Shown in pieces: positions 44,461-53,183 of a DNA stretch of 64,000 nucleotides. The notes beneath the pieces were generated by a model. That model was not told where the DNA came from. It did not search any database and saw only the letters and a list, made by a program, of their open reading frames with translations. Location: assembly GCF_000374285.1 (NCBI RefSeq), contig NZ_KB893943.1:1-64000 (forward strand). Reading direction: 5' to 3'. Each line of letters opens with the position of its first letter. Within the stretch, counting starts at the first letter, position 1. This DNA comes from Actinobacillus capsulatus DSM 19761. Lineage in GTDB: Bacteria; Pseudomonadota; Gammaproteobacteria; Enterobacterales; Pasteurellaceae. The translations under genes and the position numbers were made by a program.

Positions 44461-44988
44461 ATGAAAACCCTAATTCTCTATTTTACGACGGACGGGCAAA
44501 CTCAGCGCATCGCACAAGCGATTGCCGCTGAAATTGCACACGAAGTGGAATTAGTTTCACTGAAGCAACAAGCGGTCGATTTTGCCGAAAAACTTGCAAG
44601 TGCCGATCAAATTGTGATTGGCGCTTCGATTCGATACGGGCATTTTGATCAAACGGTGTATAAGTTTATCGAGCAGTATCATCAGATGCTGAATCAAAAA
44701 ACGTCTGCATTTTTTAGTGTGAATCTGACCGCACGTAAAGAGAATCGAAAGACGCCGGAAACTAACGTTTATACCCGTAAGTTTCTCGCTAGAATTAAGT
44801 GGAAACCGACTAAGGTAGAAGTAATTGCCGGCGCACTATTGTATCCTCGCTACACGTTATTTGATCGCCTTTGTATTCAGTTAATTATGAAATTGACCAA
44901 AGGCGAAACGGATGCAAGTCGAGAATATGAATATACAAATTGGCAACAAGTTGCCCAATTTGGACAAATGTTAAACAAATTCCGGTGA
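44461..44988 (+). CDS. hemG: Menaquinone-dependent protoporphyrinogen oxidase HemG
   Basis: Flavodoxin-like enzyme of 175 residues for the penultimate step of haem synthesis, passing electrons to quinone. The FMN loop is YFTTDGQTQRIA, then IGASIRYGHFDQTVY, and the long insertion that distinguishes HemG from flavodoxins is present (FFSVNLTARKENRKTPETN). Same neighbours as in E. coli. Confidence 0.93.
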   Translation: MKTLILYFTTDGQTQRIAQAIAAEIAHEVELVSLKQQAVDFAEKLASADQIVIGASIRYGHFDQTVYKFIEQYHQMLNQKTSAFFSVNLTARKENRKTPETNVYTRKFLARIKWKPTKVEVIAGALLYPRYTLFDRLCIQLIMKLTKGETDASREYEYTNWQQVAQFGQMLNKFR

Positions 44989-45096
44989 GTGTAAATTTAG
45001 TTAAATATATTAATCGGATTTTAACGTTTGCTTTATAATCGCCCGCCACCACCTAATGGTGGGCATAGAGTGTTTTATTTTTCAAAGGAAAAGCAA

Positions 45097-45486
45097 ATGA
45101 GTATCTTAAAAGAGTTTCGTGAATTCGCTGTAAAAGGTAACGTAGTTGATATGGCTGTCGGTGTGATCATCGGTGGTGCATTCGGTAAAATCGTATCTTC
45201 ATTAGTAAGCGATGTAGTAATGCCACCTATCGGCTGGTTAATCGGCGGCGTGGATTTTAAAGATCTTGCAGTTGAAATCGCACCAGCAAAAGAAGGTGCT
45301 GAAGCGGTAATGTTAAAATACGGTGCATTCATCCAAAACGTATTTGATTTCTTAATTATTGCAATCGCAGTATTCGGTATGGTTAAAGTGATCAACAAAC
45401 TTAAAAAACCAGCAGAAGCTGCGCCGGCTGAACCATCAGCAGAAGAAAAATTATTAACAGAAATCCGTGATTTATTGAAAAAATAA
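45097..45486 (+). CDS. mscL: Large-conductance mechanosensitive channel MscL
   Basis: Membrane tension valve of 129 residues. [33 protein letters not shown] is not written in full: the amphipathic N-terminal helix leads into the pore helix with the glycine-alanine pattern ([15 protein letters not shown]). A second span ([19 protein letters not shown]) and a charged cytoplasmic helix follow. The ATG at 45097 is preceded by AAAGGA; the frame upstream is leader. Confidence 0.96.
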   Translation: MSILKEFREFAVKGNVVDMAVGVIIGGAFGKIVSSLVSDVVMPPIGWLIGGVDFKDLAVEIAPAKEGAEAVMLKYGAFIQNVFDFLIIAIAVFGMVKVINKLKKPAEAAPAEPSAEEKLLTEIRDLLKK

Positions 45487-45532
45487 TTCGGATAAAAAAA
45501 GAGGGAGCGTAAGCTCATCTTATCTAAGGAAT

Positions 45533-45566
45533 AAAAAATAGCGAGTAGATTACTCGCTATTTTTTA
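45533..45566. terminator. Bidirectional terminator between mscL and the DUF417 gene
   Basis: Long stem AATAGCGAGTA / TACTCGCTATT with loop GAT, A run before and T run after. It serves convergent genes on both strands. Confidence 0.88.
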
Positions 45567-45569
45567 TGT

Positions 45570-45986
45570 TTACGGATTGATACGGTTTAACTCGTGTTTT
45601 AATAACACAATTGCCCCACTGATTAGTAAGAAGTCTTTGAAAATAAAGCTACTAAAGCCGAGCTGGAATAACAGACTGAGCGTCACGACACCAGTACCTA
45701 ATAAACCTAATGCGCCGATAATGCCTGCTCTCGGTGAGAAAATTCCCGCAAATAAGCTTAGGTAAGTAATTCCTTCAATTGTCCCCAGCACATAGCTTGT
45801 TCCATAGAAACCAAACCAATCATATAAAAAACTTAGCCAGCTATTCGAAATCAACGGCTTGAGTGCCTCCACCTCAAAATCAAACCATTTAAATACCCCG
45901 AAAGTCGCAAATACAATAAAAAGTGATAAACGTAAAATCAGAATATCAATCTCAGATTTTTGAAAACGACGAAGTAGGTTTTGCAT
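45570..45986 (-). CDS. DUF417 (YkgB/RclC-like) inner membrane protein
   Basis: Protein of 138 residues with about four hydrophobic segments. IDILILRLSLFIVFATFGVFKWFDFEVEAL and YGTSYVLGTIEGITYLSL are typical of DUF417 proteins such as RclC, which is linked to reactive chlorine resistance. It is shorter than E. coli RclC (197). AAGGAG lies 6 bases before the ATG. No rclA/rclB neighbours, so function stays open. Confidence 0.75.
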   Translation of the reverse strand: MQNLLRRFQKSEIDILILRLSLFIVFATFGVFKWFDFEVEALKPLISNSWLSFLYDWFGFYGTSYVLGTIEGITYLSLFAGIFSPRAGIIGALGLLGTGVVTLSLLFQLGFSSFIFKDFLLISGAIVLLKHELNRINP

Positions 45987-46059
45987 AATGTCTCCTTATA
46001 AATAATTATGATACTTATAAGGGACGCAAGAATAGCTAGGCTCTTACACGGAAATTTGC

Positions 46060-46146
46060 AAGTGTCATCATAGAGCGATTTGGAACCACAGGGTAGCTCA
46101 CTCAGCAGTAGGCTGATCGTAACCATGTATGGCTTGCTGAGCGTGG
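46060..46146. repeat. Inverted copy of the dispersed element
   Basis: Reverse complement of this stretch matches 22796-22884 with a minority of mismatches, sharing blocks such as GGTTACGATCAGCCTAC and GCTGAGTGAGC. It lies in the 360-base gap before hslU. Confidence 0.75.
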
Positions 46147-46161
46147 ACAACAAACGATTTC

Positions 46162-46222
46162 CCCTCTCCCTGATTTTTCTTCTGTACGAAGAAAAATCTA
46201 TCCCTCTCCCACAAGGGGTGAG
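46162..46222. repeat. Dispersed GAGAGGG-rich repeat, third copy
   Basis: CCCCTCTCCCTG, an AAGAAAAATC/GATTTTTCTT inverted repeat, then CCCTCTCCCACAAGGGG. Related to 15926-16050 and 22692-22762, in inverted sense to the latter. Confidence 0.6.
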
Positions 46223-46289
46223 GGTGATTATTTACGAAGGTACTCGTATAGGCAAGCGCCATTGTAGGTGTGTCGCTAGATATATATGA

Positions 46290-46332
46290 AAGCGGTCAAA
46301 ATCCGCAAAAAATTTGCAAATTTTGACCGCTT
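46290..46332 (-). terminator. Uptake-sequence hairpin after hslU
   Basis: AAGCGGTCAAAAT (46290-46302) pairs perfectly with ATTTTGACCGCTT (46320-46332). It stands 13 bases beyond the hslU stop on the minus strand. Confidence 0.6.
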
Positions 46333-46344
46333 GTTATCCGTTAA

Positions 46345-47667
46345 TTAAAGAATAAAACGACTTAAATCTTCATTCTCTACTACGTCATTTAACGCATCTT
46401 GTACGTATTTCTCATCAATTACGATTTTCTCGCCTGAGCGTTCGCTTGCGTCGAATGAGATGCCATCCATAAGGCGTTCTAATACGGTGTGTAAGCGACG
46501 AGCACCGATGTTTTCGGTTTTTTCGTTTACACGGAATGCCGATTCGGCGATTTTGCTGATACCGTCTTTAGTAAACTCGATTTCCACACCTTCGGTTTTC
46601 ATTAACTCACGATATTGTAGCGTTAATGAAGCGTTAGGTTCGGTAAGGATACGTTCGAAATCTTCTTTCGTGAGTGATTTTAATTCAACACGAATCGGTA
46701 AACGTCCTTGTAATTCCGGTAATAAATCTGACGGGCGAGCCACTTGGAATGCTCCTGAACAGATAAATAAAATATGGTCGGTTTTTACCATACCGTGTTT
46801 GGTGTTGACCGTAGAACCTTCGATAATCGGCAGTAAATCACGTTGTACACCTTCACGAGAAACGTCGCCGCCTGAATGTTCGCCTTTTTTACAGATTTTG
46901 TCGATCTCATCAATAAATACGATACCGTGCTGTTCAACTGCTTCAATCGCTTGTTGTTTTAGCTCTTCCGGATTCACCAGTTTTGCTGCTTCTTCGTCTA
47001 CCATTACTTTTAACGCATCTTTGATTTTCATTTTGCGTTTTTTGGTTTTGTTCGGCGACATACCTTCAAATAACGATTGAAGCTGCGAAGTCATTTCTTC
47101 CATACCCGGCGGAGTCATAATTTCTACGCTCACTTGTGCCGCTACATCGATTTCGATTTCTTTGTCATCAAGCTGACCTTCACGCAATTTTTTGCGGAAC
47201 ACTTGGCGGGTTGAGCTGTTATCGCTTTCTTGTACGTTACCCCATTGATCTTTTGCCGGCGGTAATAACACATCTAGAATACGATCTTCCGCCGCATCTT
47301 GCGCACGCATACGGTTTTTCTCGACCGCTTGTGATTTGACTAATTTCACTGCAACATCGGTTAGATCTTTGATAATCGAATCGACTTCTTTACCAACATA
47401 ACCTACTTCAGTGAATTTAGTCGCTTCCACTTTAATAAAAGGTGCGTTAGCTAATTTTGCCAAACGGCGTGCGATTTCGGTTTTACCCACACCGGTCGGA
47501 CCGATCATCAGAATGTTTTTAGGGGTAACTTCCTGGCGGAGATCTTCCGGTAATTGCATTCTTCTCCAACGGTTACGTAGTGCGATTGCCACCGCACGTT
47601 TTGCTTCGTTCTGTCCGATAATATGTGCATCTAATTCCGACACAATTTCACGAGGGGTCATTGACAT
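46345..47667 (-). CDS. hslU: HslU, ATPase subunit of the HslUV protease
   Basis: AAA+ unfoldase of 440 residues (E. coli 443) feeding substrates to HslV. N-terminal [19 protein letters not shown], Walker [15 protein letters not shown], Walker B region [10 protein letters not shown], sensor region [15 protein letters not shown]. The C terminus EDLSRFIL is the tail that inserts between HslV subunits and activates them. Downstream of hslV in an operon, with a palindromic repeat between. Confidence 0.97.
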   Translation of the reverse strand: MSMTPREIVSELDAHIIGQNEAKRAVAIALRNRWRRMQLPEDLRQEVTPKNILMIGPTGVGKTEIARRLAKLANAPFIKVEATKFTEVGYVGKEVDSIIKDLTDVAVKLVKSQAVEKNRMRAQDAAEDRILDVLLPPAKDQWGNVQESDNSSTRQVFRKKLREGQLDDKEIEIDVAAQVSVEIMTPPGMEEMTSQLQSLFEGMSPNKTKKRKMKIKDALKVMVDEEAAKLVNPEELKQQAIEAVEQHGIVFIDEIDKICKKGEHSGGDVSREGVQRDLLPIIEGSTVNTKHGMVKTDHILFICSGAFQVARPSDLLPELQGRLPIRVELKSLTKEDFERILTEPNASLTLQYRELMKTEGVEIEFTKDGISKIAESAFRVNEKTENIGARRLHTVLERLMDGISFDASERSGEKIVIDEKYVQDALNDVVENEDLSRFIL

Positions 47668-47716
47668 ATTTTTTGTTCCGTATTTATGGGCTTTTATTTT
47701 GCCCGTTTGTTATTTT

Positions 47717-47789
47717 GTAGGGACGCCATGCTTGGCGTCCATTACATCACGTTCTATGTTTGATAGGACGCCAAGCATGGCGTCCCTAC
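47717..47789. repeat. Perfect 24-bp inverted repeat between hslV and hslU
   Basis: Arm 47717-47740 is the exact reverse complement of 47766-47789, with 25 bases between. Each arm holds its own palindrome (GGACGCCA...TGGCGTCC), so the element can fold as one long stem or as two short hairpins, as in REP/BIME-like elements. Confidence 0.9.
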
Positions 47790-47806
47790 CCAAAGGCGAT
47801 CTTTCC

Positions 47807-48328
47807 TTAAACTTCTTCAATTACGTGATTATGATTTGAGTAAATATCAATATCACCAGCGATTTTTAATGCTTCCGCCACGATTTCTTTTGCAGATAAA
47901 TTATTTTGTGTGCGAAGTAACGCAAGTGCGGCAGCTTTTGCGTAGTTACCACCTGAACCGATTGCTAACACGTCTTGTTCCGGCTCAATCACATCGCCCG
48001 AGCCTGAAACCAGTAAAAATTCACTGTCGTTCGCCACAATCATCATTGCTTCTAATTTACGCAGTGAACGTTCGGTCCGCCATTCTTTTGCCAGTTCCAC
48101 CGCAGATTTGATTAAGTGACCTTGGTGTAATTCTAATTTTTTCTCGAATAAATCACGTAAGATAAACGCATCGGCAGTTGAACCCGCAAAACCGGTTACC
48201 ACTTTATCTTTATACATACGGCGCACTTTGCGCACCGTACCTTTTTCTACACAATTACCTAGCGTTGCTTGTCCGTCACCACCGATAGCGACTTTGCCAT
48301 CTTTACGAACACATACGATCGTTGTCAT
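47807..48328 (-). CDS. hslV: HslV, peptidase subunit of the HslUV protease
   Basis: Proteasome-like threonine peptidase, 173 residues. After removal of methionine the catalytic threonine is residue 1 ([20 protein letters not shown]). [14 protein letters not shown] and the other conserved blocks are present. The ATG at 48328 is preceded by AAGGA; the frame runs on upstream into the gap before sfsA but is not coding-like. Confidence 0.97.
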   Translation of the reverse strand: MTTIVCVRKDGKVAIGGDGQATLGNCVEKGTVRKVRRMYKDKVVTGFAGSTADAFILRDLFEKKLELHQGHLIKSAVELAKEWRTERSLRKLEAMMIVANDSEFLLVSGSGDVIEPEQDVLAIGSGGNYAKAAALALLRTQNNLSAKEIVAEALKIAGDIDIYSNHNHVIEEV

Positions 48329-48407
48329 ATTAAATCCTTGTCCTTTTATTTTAGGGAAAACTGGGGTGTTAAATGGGGGAAAATTTGCCTTTTTCAAGGA
48401 TAAGCGG

Positions 48408-49121
48408 TCAGATTTCACAAGAAAATTGCAAATTCATTGCTATTGGCTTGCCGTGTACTAATTCGATTTGAGCTTTATACGCTAACACTTTTGCCCCAGC
48501 ATTTTTTGCTTGTTCAAATAATGCGGCATATTGCGGATCAATCTGTTTTGCTACGGCAAAACGTTGGATACCGGTGTGTAAAATTGCGAAAAATATGACC
48601 GCCAGTTGTCCTGATTCAGCAATAGCAGCCAGTTCTCGCAAGTGCTTTTGTCCTCGCTCCGTTTTCGCATCAGGGAACATTCCAAAGCCATTTTCGGTAA
48701 GTAAGGTGGTGGATTTCACTTCTACAAAACAGTCGGGCTGATTGTTCGCTTTTAGCAGAAAATCAATCCGGCTGTTTTCCGCCCCGTATTTTTGTTCGGG
48801 TAATATAGTTTGATACTCGGCGAGTTCGGTGATCCAACGCTTTTCTAATGCTTCTTGCACCAGCTGATTAGCACGTTGGGTATTCACACAAATAAAATCG
48901 CCCGCTTGGGTTTGAGTCAGTTCCCAAGTGTGGGCATATTTGCGTTTCGGATTATCAGAGGTGGAAAACCAAACGGTATTGCCTGTAGTGGCACAACCGG
49001 TCATTGCGCCGGTATTCGGACAATGTAGGGTAATTTGCTCGCCGTTGGGCAGCAGAATATCGGCTAAAAAACGTTTATAACGTTTGATTAATTTGCCGCA
49101 AGAAAGAGAAGGAAATTGCAT
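48408..49121 (-). CDS. sfsA: SfsA, sugar fermentation stimulation protein homologue
   Basis: Protein of 237 residues (E. coli 234). [27 protein letters not shown] is the start of the conserved region (N-terminal OB-like domain), then [27 protein letters not shown] with nuclease-like D...E-K residues and [19 protein letters not shown] binding has been reported for the family; true role is unsettled. Lies upstream of hslV in the same direction. Confidence 0.92.
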   Translation of the reverse strand: MQFPSLSCGKLIKRYKRFLADILLPNGEQITLHCPNTGAMTGCATTGNTVWFSTSDNPKRKYAHTWELTQTQAGDFICVNTQRANQLVQEALEKRWITELAEYQTILPEQKYGAENSRIDFLLKANNQPDCFVEVKSTTLLTENGFGMFPDAKTERGQKHLRELAAIAESGQLAVIFFAILHTGIQRFAVAKQIDPQYAALFEQAKNAGAKVLAYKAQIELVHGKPIAMNLQFSCEI

Positions 49122-49142
49122 AATAGTCTTTGATTTATAAAG

Positions 49143-49172
49143 AAAAAAACCGCTTTTTGCAAAGCGGTTTTT
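49143..49172 (-). terminator. Terminator of the antisense RNA, just upstream of sfsA
   Basis: Ten-base stem (49147-49156 with 49161-49170) and a four-base loop, followed on the minus strand by seven T. It stands between the small-peptide locus and sfsA, with no annotated minus-strand gene directly before it, so it must end a short RNA. Confidence 0.8.
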
Positions 49173-49202
49173 GTGTCAAACTGATTAACGGTTGGTCAGG
49201 TT

Positions 49203-49234
49203 GTTATTACCTGACTGGCGGGTCAGGTAATAAC
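49203..49234. other. Perfect 13-bp hairpin in the peptide-gene leader
   Basis: GTTATTACCTGAC and GTCAGGTAATAAC enclose the loop TGGCGG. It folds in both the sense and the antisense RNA and could be where the two first meet. Confidence 0.75.
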
Positions 49235-49282
49235 TTAATCTCGATCAGCTTTGTTTAACAATCTGATAAAGGAGAATGAGAT

Positions 49283-49348
49283 ATGAACATCCATTGGATA
49301 TTAATTATCTGCTTAGTGTTATTACTTGTTAGCCCACCAGCTTTATAA
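49283..49348 (+). CDS. Ibs-like 21-residue hydrophobic peptide, candidate type I toxin
   Basis: Short frame ATG to TAA with AAGGAG 8 bases upstream, among the best ribosome sites in the window. The product begins MNIHWILIICLV and ends LLLVSPPAL: a short polar start, a hydrophobic run of isoleucine, leucine and valine, then a serine-proline end. This is the plan of the 18-19 residue Ibs toxins of E. coli (ending in forms like LLLISFxxY), which damage the inner membrane and are held off by Sib antisense RNAs. A hairpin with weak T tract follows at 49367-49395. Function is inferred from form and layout only. Confidence 0.6.
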   Translation: MNIHWILIICLVLLLVSPPAL

Positions 49349-49366
49349 TAACTTAAGCACCAACTA

Positions 49367-49395
49367 CACGGCGGGCATTTGCTTGCCGTGTTCTT
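49367..49395 (+). terminator. Hairpin after the small peptide gene
   Basis: ACACGGC pairs with GCCGTGT around GGGCATTTGCTT, followed by TTCTTA. A modest terminator for the peptide mRNA. Confidence 0.55.
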
Positions 49396-49424
49396 ACTAT
49401 AAGTCGAGTTGCTTAAATTTTCAA
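49396..49424 (-). promoter_or_regulatory. Strong sigma-70 promoter of the antisense RNA
   Basis: On the minus strand TTGAAA, exactly 17 bases, TATAGT. It overlaps the position where the gene ending at 49428 stops and points into the small-peptide locus. Confidence 0.65.
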
Positions 49425-49427
49425 CTC

Positions 49428-49820
49428 TTAAATTTCATAAAATTCTAACGGTAAACCGTCCGGATCTTTAAAGAAAGTGAAGCGCTTACCGGTCAGTTCA
49501 TCGATCCGAATCGGTTCACATTCCACTGCATTTTTTGCTAAAAACTTGACCGCTTGTTGTATGTCTTTTACTCGAAATGCTAAATGACGTAAACCGCAGG
49601 CTTCAGGGCTATTTGGGCGTTGTGGAGGATTCGGAAAACTAAATAATTCAATTTGCGAGCCGTCGGCAAAACGAAGATCGAGTTTATAGCTTTCACGTGC
49701 CGCACGATAAGTTTCTTCAATAATTTCCGCTCCGAGAATTTGCGTATAAAAGTGTTTGGATTTGGCATAATCAGCGGCAATAATTGCCACGTGATGAAAG
49801 CCGAGGATGGGCTTTGACAT
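49428..49820 (-). CDS. VOC-family (glyoxalase-like) protein YaeR type
   Basis: Metal-binding vicinal oxygen chelate protein of 130 residues, close to E. coli YaeR (129). FHHVAIIAADYAKSKHFYTQILG opens the first beta-alpha module; GLRHLAFRVKDIQQAVKFL and TFFKDPDGLPLEFYEI make the second. Two histidines and glutamates stand at metal positions. The ATG at 49820 has GAGGAAA upstream. Substrate unknown. Confidence 0.85.
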   Translation of the reverse strand: MSKPILGFHHVAIIAADYAKSKHFYTQILGAEIIEETYRAARESYKLDLRFADGSQIELFSFPNPPQRPNSPEACGLRHLAFRVKDIQQAVKFLAKNAVECEPIRIDELTGKRFTFFKDPDGLPLEFYEI

Positions 49821-49919
49821 AAATTTCCTCTTGTAAAAGTTTTGCAAAAAAACTGTTAAATATGACCGCTTAGGTTATGATGCACGGCTTGATATTATTT
49901 TGATATTAAAAGGCTTCAA

Positions 49920-51065
49920 GTGAAAACAAAATTGCAGTTCCCTTTAGCAGAATCTGACCCGGATCACCCGTTTGCCAAAGCAGTGTTAACTTGGTTTGCA
50001 CAGTATGGGCGTAAACATTTACCTTGGCAACAAAATAAAACCTTATATGGTGTTTGGTTGTCGGAGGTGATGTTACAACAAACGCAGGTTGTAACAGTTA
50101 TTCCGTATTTTGAACGTTTTATTGAACGTTTTCCCACGGTAACGGACTTAGCTGATGCGCATATTGATGAAGTTTTGCATTTGTGGACCGGTTTAGGTTA
50201 TTACGCGCGTGCCAGAAATTTGCATAAAGCGGCACAACAAATTCGAGATCAATTCGGTGGTGAATTTCCGACCGATTTTGATAATGTTTTGGCGCTTTCA
50301 GGTGTTGGACGCAGTACGGCTGGTGCGATTTTATCGTCTGTGTTAAATGCGCCGCATCCGATTTTAGACGGTAATGTAAAACGGGTGCTTTCTCGTGTGT
50401 TTGCGGTGGAAGGCTGGAGTGGTGAAAAAAGCGTAGAAAATAAATTGTGGCAATTAACTGAAAGTGTTACGCCGAATCGTCAAGTTGCCGATTTTAATCA
50501 GGCGATGATGGATCTCGGTGCAATGGTATGTACCCGCAGCAAACCGAAATGTTCGTTATGTCCGTTAGCGAATTTATGCGAAGCGAATCGGCTTGAAGCA
50601 TGGGATAAATTTCCGGCGAAAAAACCGAAAAAAGCTTTGCCTGAACGTCAGGCTTATTTTTTAATTATCAAATCGGGCAACAAGATTTTATTGGAACAGC
50701 GTAAAGCCAAAGGGCTTTGGGGCGGATTATACGGATTTCCGCAATTTGAAGATATGGATGAGCTTAACCGGTCTCTTTCTGAACAGAATTTGCAAATTTC
50801 CCAGCAATTAATCGCATTTCGCCACACATTCAGCCATTTTCATTTAGATATTACCCCGATTTTGGTAGATCTGGATTTGCAAAAAAATGCTAAAAATCAA
50901 CCGCTTGTCTTACAAGAAAATTGCGGAAATTATCGCCTTTCAGTATCTTCAACCGCTAATTATTGGTATGATTTACAATTACCGAGCGAAGTAGGTTTGG
51001 CGACGCCCGTAAAACGTATTTTGGATGAACTCAGTTTAACGCTAACTAGCACTAATAAGGAATAA
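49920..51065 (+). CDS. mutY: Adenine DNA glycosylase MutY
   Basis: Removes adenine opposite 8-oxoguanine; 381 residues. [15 protein letters not shown] contains the catalytic glutamate. [15 protein letters not shown] is the helix-hairpin-helix region, and [14 protein letters not shown] holds the catalytic aspartate. The iron-sulfur cluster is [17 protein letters not shown] (C-x6-C-x2-C-x5-C). A C-terminal NUDIX-like 8-oxoG reading domain follows ([20 protein letters not shown]). GTG start with AAAAGG upstream. Operon mutY-yggX-mltC as in E. coli. Confidence 0.96.
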   Translation: MKTKLQFPLAESDPDHPFAKAVLTWFAQYGRKHLPWQQNKTLYGVWLSEVMLQQTQVVTVIPYFERFIERFPTVTDLADAHIDEVLHLWTGLGYYARARNLHKAAQQIRDQFGGEFPTDFDNVLALSGVGRSTAGAILSSVLNAPHPILDGNVKRVLSRVFAVEGWSGEKSVENKLWQLTESVTPNRQVADFNQAMMDLGAMVCTRSKPKCSLCPLANLCEANRLEAWDKFPAKKPKKALPERQAYFLIIKSGNKILLEQRKAKGLWGGLYGFPQFEDMDELNRSLSEQNLQISQQLIAFRHTFSHFHLDITPILVDLDLQKNAKNQPLVLQENCGNYRLSVSSTANYWYDLQLPSEVGLATPVKRILDELSLTLTSTNKE

Positions 51066-51067
51066 AA

Positions 51068-51343
51068 ATGGCTCGTATTGTATTTTGTGAGTATTTAAAA
51101 CAAGAAGCTGAAGGCTTAGATTTTCAATTATATCCAGGCGAATTGGGTAAGCGTATTTTTGATTCTATTAGTAAACAAGCGTGGTCGGAATGGATTAAAA
51201 AACAAACTATGCTCGTGAATGAGAAAAAGTTAAGTATGATGAACCCAGAACACCGTAAATTGCTGGAAACGGAAATGGTAAATTTCTTGTTTGAAGGCAA
51301 AGAGGTTCAGATTGATGGTTATGTTCCTGTCGAACAGATGTGA
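51068..51343 (+). CDS. yggX: YggX, probable iron-trafficking/oxidative-damage protein
   Basis: 91 residues, the same length as E. coli Ygg[20 protein letters not shown] with the single conserved cysteine, then [18 protein letters not shown]. It is reported to protect iron-sulfur enzymes from oxidation, fitting its place after the Fe-S protein MutY. Starts 2 bases past the mutY stop. Confidence 0.95.
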   Translation: MARIVFCEYLKQEAEGLDFQLYPGELGKRIFDSISKQAWSEWIKKQTMLVNEKKLSMMNPEHRKLLETEMVNFLFEGKEVQIDGYVPVEQM

Positions 51344-51360
51344 TAAGGTATTGATTTTTA

Positions 51361-52452
51361 ATGAAAAAATATACTAAGTATTTACCGTTATTGTTGGTAA
51401 TCCCGTTCTTAGCCGCTTGTGGCAGCAGTACTAAAAAAGTGAAAAGAACGAAGACGAAAGTTGATTACACTAAAGACACTAACGGTTTAGATATTTTAAC
51501 CGGACAGTTTTCGCATAATATCGATGATATTTGGGGAAGTAACGAACTGTTAGTCGCGAGTAAAAAAGACTACGTAAAATATACGGACCAGTTCTATACT
51601 CGTAGCCATATTTCATTTGAAGATGGCCAGATTACGATTGAAACCTTAGGTGACCAAAACCACTTACGTAACAGTATTGTACACACCTTATTAATGGGAT
51701 CAGACCCGAAGGGGATTGACTTATTTGCTTCGGGCGATGCGCCGATTAGTAATAATCCGTTCCTTGCCGGTCAGGTGAACGATCAATTTGGGCGTGATAT
51801 TAATAATATTGCGATCGCTAATGATTTTGCGACTTATTTAATTCAAAATAAATTACAAACTCGCCGTCTTCAAAACGGTAGAACAGTAACTTACGTGGCG
51901 ATTAAAATGGTGGCGGGACATATTGAAGTACGTGCGCGTCAATATTTACCATTGGTACGTAAAATAGCGAAGCGTTACGGCATCGAGCCAAGCTTGATTC
52001 TAGGTATTATGGAAGTTGAATCGGCATTCAACCCGTATGCGGTAAGTTATGCAAATGCGATTGGGTTGATGCAGGTTGTGCCTCGTACTGCCGGACGTGA
52101 TATTTTTGCGCGTAAAGGATTTGGCGGTCAGCCGGATCGTGCTTACTTGTATAATCCGGCGCAGAATATTGATGCGGGGACTTTATATTTGACCATTTTA
52201 CGAGACGAATATTTAGACGGTATCACTAATCCGGTGGCAAAACGTTATGCGATGATTTCCGCTTATAACAGTGGTGCAGGTGCGGTACTTAAAGTATTTG
52301 AGTATGATAAATATGATGCGATTGATCGTATCAATGATTTATCTCCAGATGCGGTTTATCGTATTTTGACAACGGCACATCCATCAAGCCAAGCACGAAA
52401 TTATTTGAAGAAAGTAACGAAAGCTCGAGAAAAGTATTTACACGTTCGATAA
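51361..52452 (+). CDS. mltC: Membrane-bound lytic murein transglycosylase C
   Basis: Outer membrane lipoprotein of 363 residues with lipobox LAAC (cysteine 20). The C-terminal SLT domain contains [20 protein letters not shown] with the catalytic glutamate, then [15 protein letters not shown] and [15 protein letters not shown]. It cleaves peptidoglycan with formation of 1,6-anhydro-MurNAc, which the AnmK and MurQ enzymes encoded further right recycle. Confidence 0.95.
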   Translation: MKKYTKYLPLLLVIPFLAACGSSTKKVKRTKTKVDYTKDTNGLDILTGQFSHNIDDIWGSNELLVASKKDYVKYTDQFYTRSHISFEDGQITIETLGDQNHLRNSIVHTLLMGSDPKGIDLFASGDAPISNNPFLAGQVNDQFGRDINNIAIANDFATYLIQNKLQTRRLQNGRTVTYVAIKMVAGHIEVRARQYLPLVRKIAKRYGIEPSLILGIMEVESAFNPYAVSYANAIGLMQVVPRTAGRDIFARKGFGGQPDRAYLYNPAQNIDAGTLYLTILRDEYLDGITNPVAKRYAMISAYNSGAGAVLKVFEYDKYDAIDRINDLSPDAVYRILTTAHPSSQARNYLKKVTKAREKYLHVR

Positions 52453-52527
52453 TTTGTTGTTTTTTAAAGCAAAAAGTACAAAAAAAGCACGTTTAAACCG
52501 AGTTTTTTAAATTTTTAAAAAAAGTGT

Positions 52528-52556
52528 TTGACGAAGCAGGGTGAAATCAGCATAAC
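52528..52556 (+). promoter_or_regulatory. Promoter of the first tRNA unit
   Basis: TTGACG, 17 bases, CATAAC, followed by a GC-rich start region (GCACCCCGC) typical of stringent tRNA promoters. Confidence 0.65.
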
Positions 52557-52576
52557 GCACCCCGCAAAAAAACCCA

Positions 52577-52652
52577 GCCGCCACAAAACAGTCGGTAGAG
52601 CAGGGGATTGAAAATCCCCGTGTCGGTGGTTCGATTCCGCCTCGAGGCACCA
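52577..52652 (+). pseudogene. Broken tRNA-Phe copy
   Basis: From CAGTCGG at 52589 to CCA at 52652 it is identical to the intact tRNA-Phe(GAA) at 52873-52948, including anticodon, T arm and CCA. The first 12 bases differ at about half of the positions, so the acceptor stem and the D stem cannot form. It therefore cannot be a working tRNA. It heads a transcript whose second tRNA (Asn) is intact. Confidence 0.85.
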
Positions 52653-52657
52653 TCTAT

Positions 52658-52733
52658 TCCTCCTTAGTTCAGTCGGTAGAACGGTGGACTGTTAATCCAT
52701 ATGTCGCAGGTTCGAGTCCCGCAGGAGGAGCCA
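52658..52733 (+). tRNA. tRNA-Asn (GUU), first copy
   Basis: 76 bases with encoded CCA. The acceptor stem TCCTCCT / AGGAGGA pairs fully, and anticodon GTT is at 52691-52693. Identical to the copy at 52967-53042. Confidence 0.96.
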
Positions 52734-52737
52734 TATT

Positions 52738-52772
52738 TCGAAGCCCTGATGATTTTCATTAGGGCTTCACTT
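52738..52772 (+). terminator. Hairpin after the first tRNA-Asn
   Basis: GAAGCCCT (52740-52747) pairs with AGGGCTTC (52761-52768). A modest T content follows. Related hairpin after the second unit. Confidence 0.6.
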
Positions 52773-52821
52773 CATTAGCAATTTGCTTTTGCTAGCTTTT
52801 CAAAAAGTTATCTTGGAGAGC

Positions 52822-52850
52822 TTGACGCTGAGTTAAAATAATTGCATAAT
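52822..52850 (+). promoter_or_regulatory. Promoter of the second tRNA unit
   Basis: TTGACG, 17 bases, CATAAT, 22 bases before tRNA-Phe. Nearly the same as the promoter at 52528, as expected for a duplicated unit. Confidence 0.65.
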
Positions 52851-52872
52851 AAACTCTCGCAATCAATGAGAT

Positions 52873-52948
52873 GCCTCGATAGCTCAGTCGGTAGAGCAGG
52901 GGATTGAAAATCCCCGTGTCGGTGGTTCGATTCCGCCTCGAGGCACCA
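52873..52948 (+). tRNA. tRNA-Phe (GAA)
   Basis: 76 bases including CCA. The acceptor stem GCCTCGA / TCGAGGC, D stem GCTC / GAGC and anticodon GAA at 52906-52908 are all intact. Confidence 0.97.
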
Positions 52949-52966
52949 TTAATTGCAAAATTCAAT

Positions 52967-53042
52967 TCCTCCTTAGTTCAGTCGGTAGAACGGTGGACTG
53001 TTAATCCATATGTCGCAGGTTCGAGTCCCGCAGGAGGAGCCA
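52967..53042 (+). tRNA. tRNA-Asn (GUU), second copy
   Basis: Identical to 52658-52733, with anticodon GTT and encoded CCA. Confidence 0.96.
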
Positions 53043-53049
53043 TATTCAG

Positions 53050-53092
53050 GAGCCCTGATAGTTAAATAACTATTAGGGTTTCGCTTTTTCTA
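53050..53092 (+). terminator. Terminator after the second tRNA unit
   Basis: GAGCCCTGATAGTT pairs with AACTATTAGGGTTT with a few mismatches, followed by CGCTTTTTC. Confidence 0.7.
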
Positions 53093-53183
53093 GACGCTGA
53101 AAAGCATATTTTCTATATGCTAAGTGCTATTGCTGAAATTTTGTGATCTCTCTCCAATTTTTGAAAAAAACTTGAAATTTCCC

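Larger units (their letters stand above)
49143..49389 (-). ncRNA. Candidate antisense RNA opposite the small hydrophobic peptide gene
   Basis: A transcript starting near 49389 from the promoter at 49396-49424 would run about 245 bases on the minus strand to the terminator at 49143-49172. It would cover the complement of the whole small-peptide frame and its ribosome site, and hold the perfect 13-bp hairpin at 49203-49234. This is the layout of Sib-type antitoxin RNAs. An alternative is a leader or attenuator RNA of sfsA. Confidence 0.55.

Noticed and set aside
46460-47080. A 206-codon frame on the plus strand opposite hslU
   Set aside because: Shadow of hslU codon usage: no ribosome site, serine-rich low-complexity product and no fit with known families.
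52577-52652. Phage or island attachment site at the partial tRNA-Phe
   Set aside because: A partial tRNA can be an att scar, but there is no integrase, no foreign block and the neighbour is mltC; duplication with local damage is simpler.
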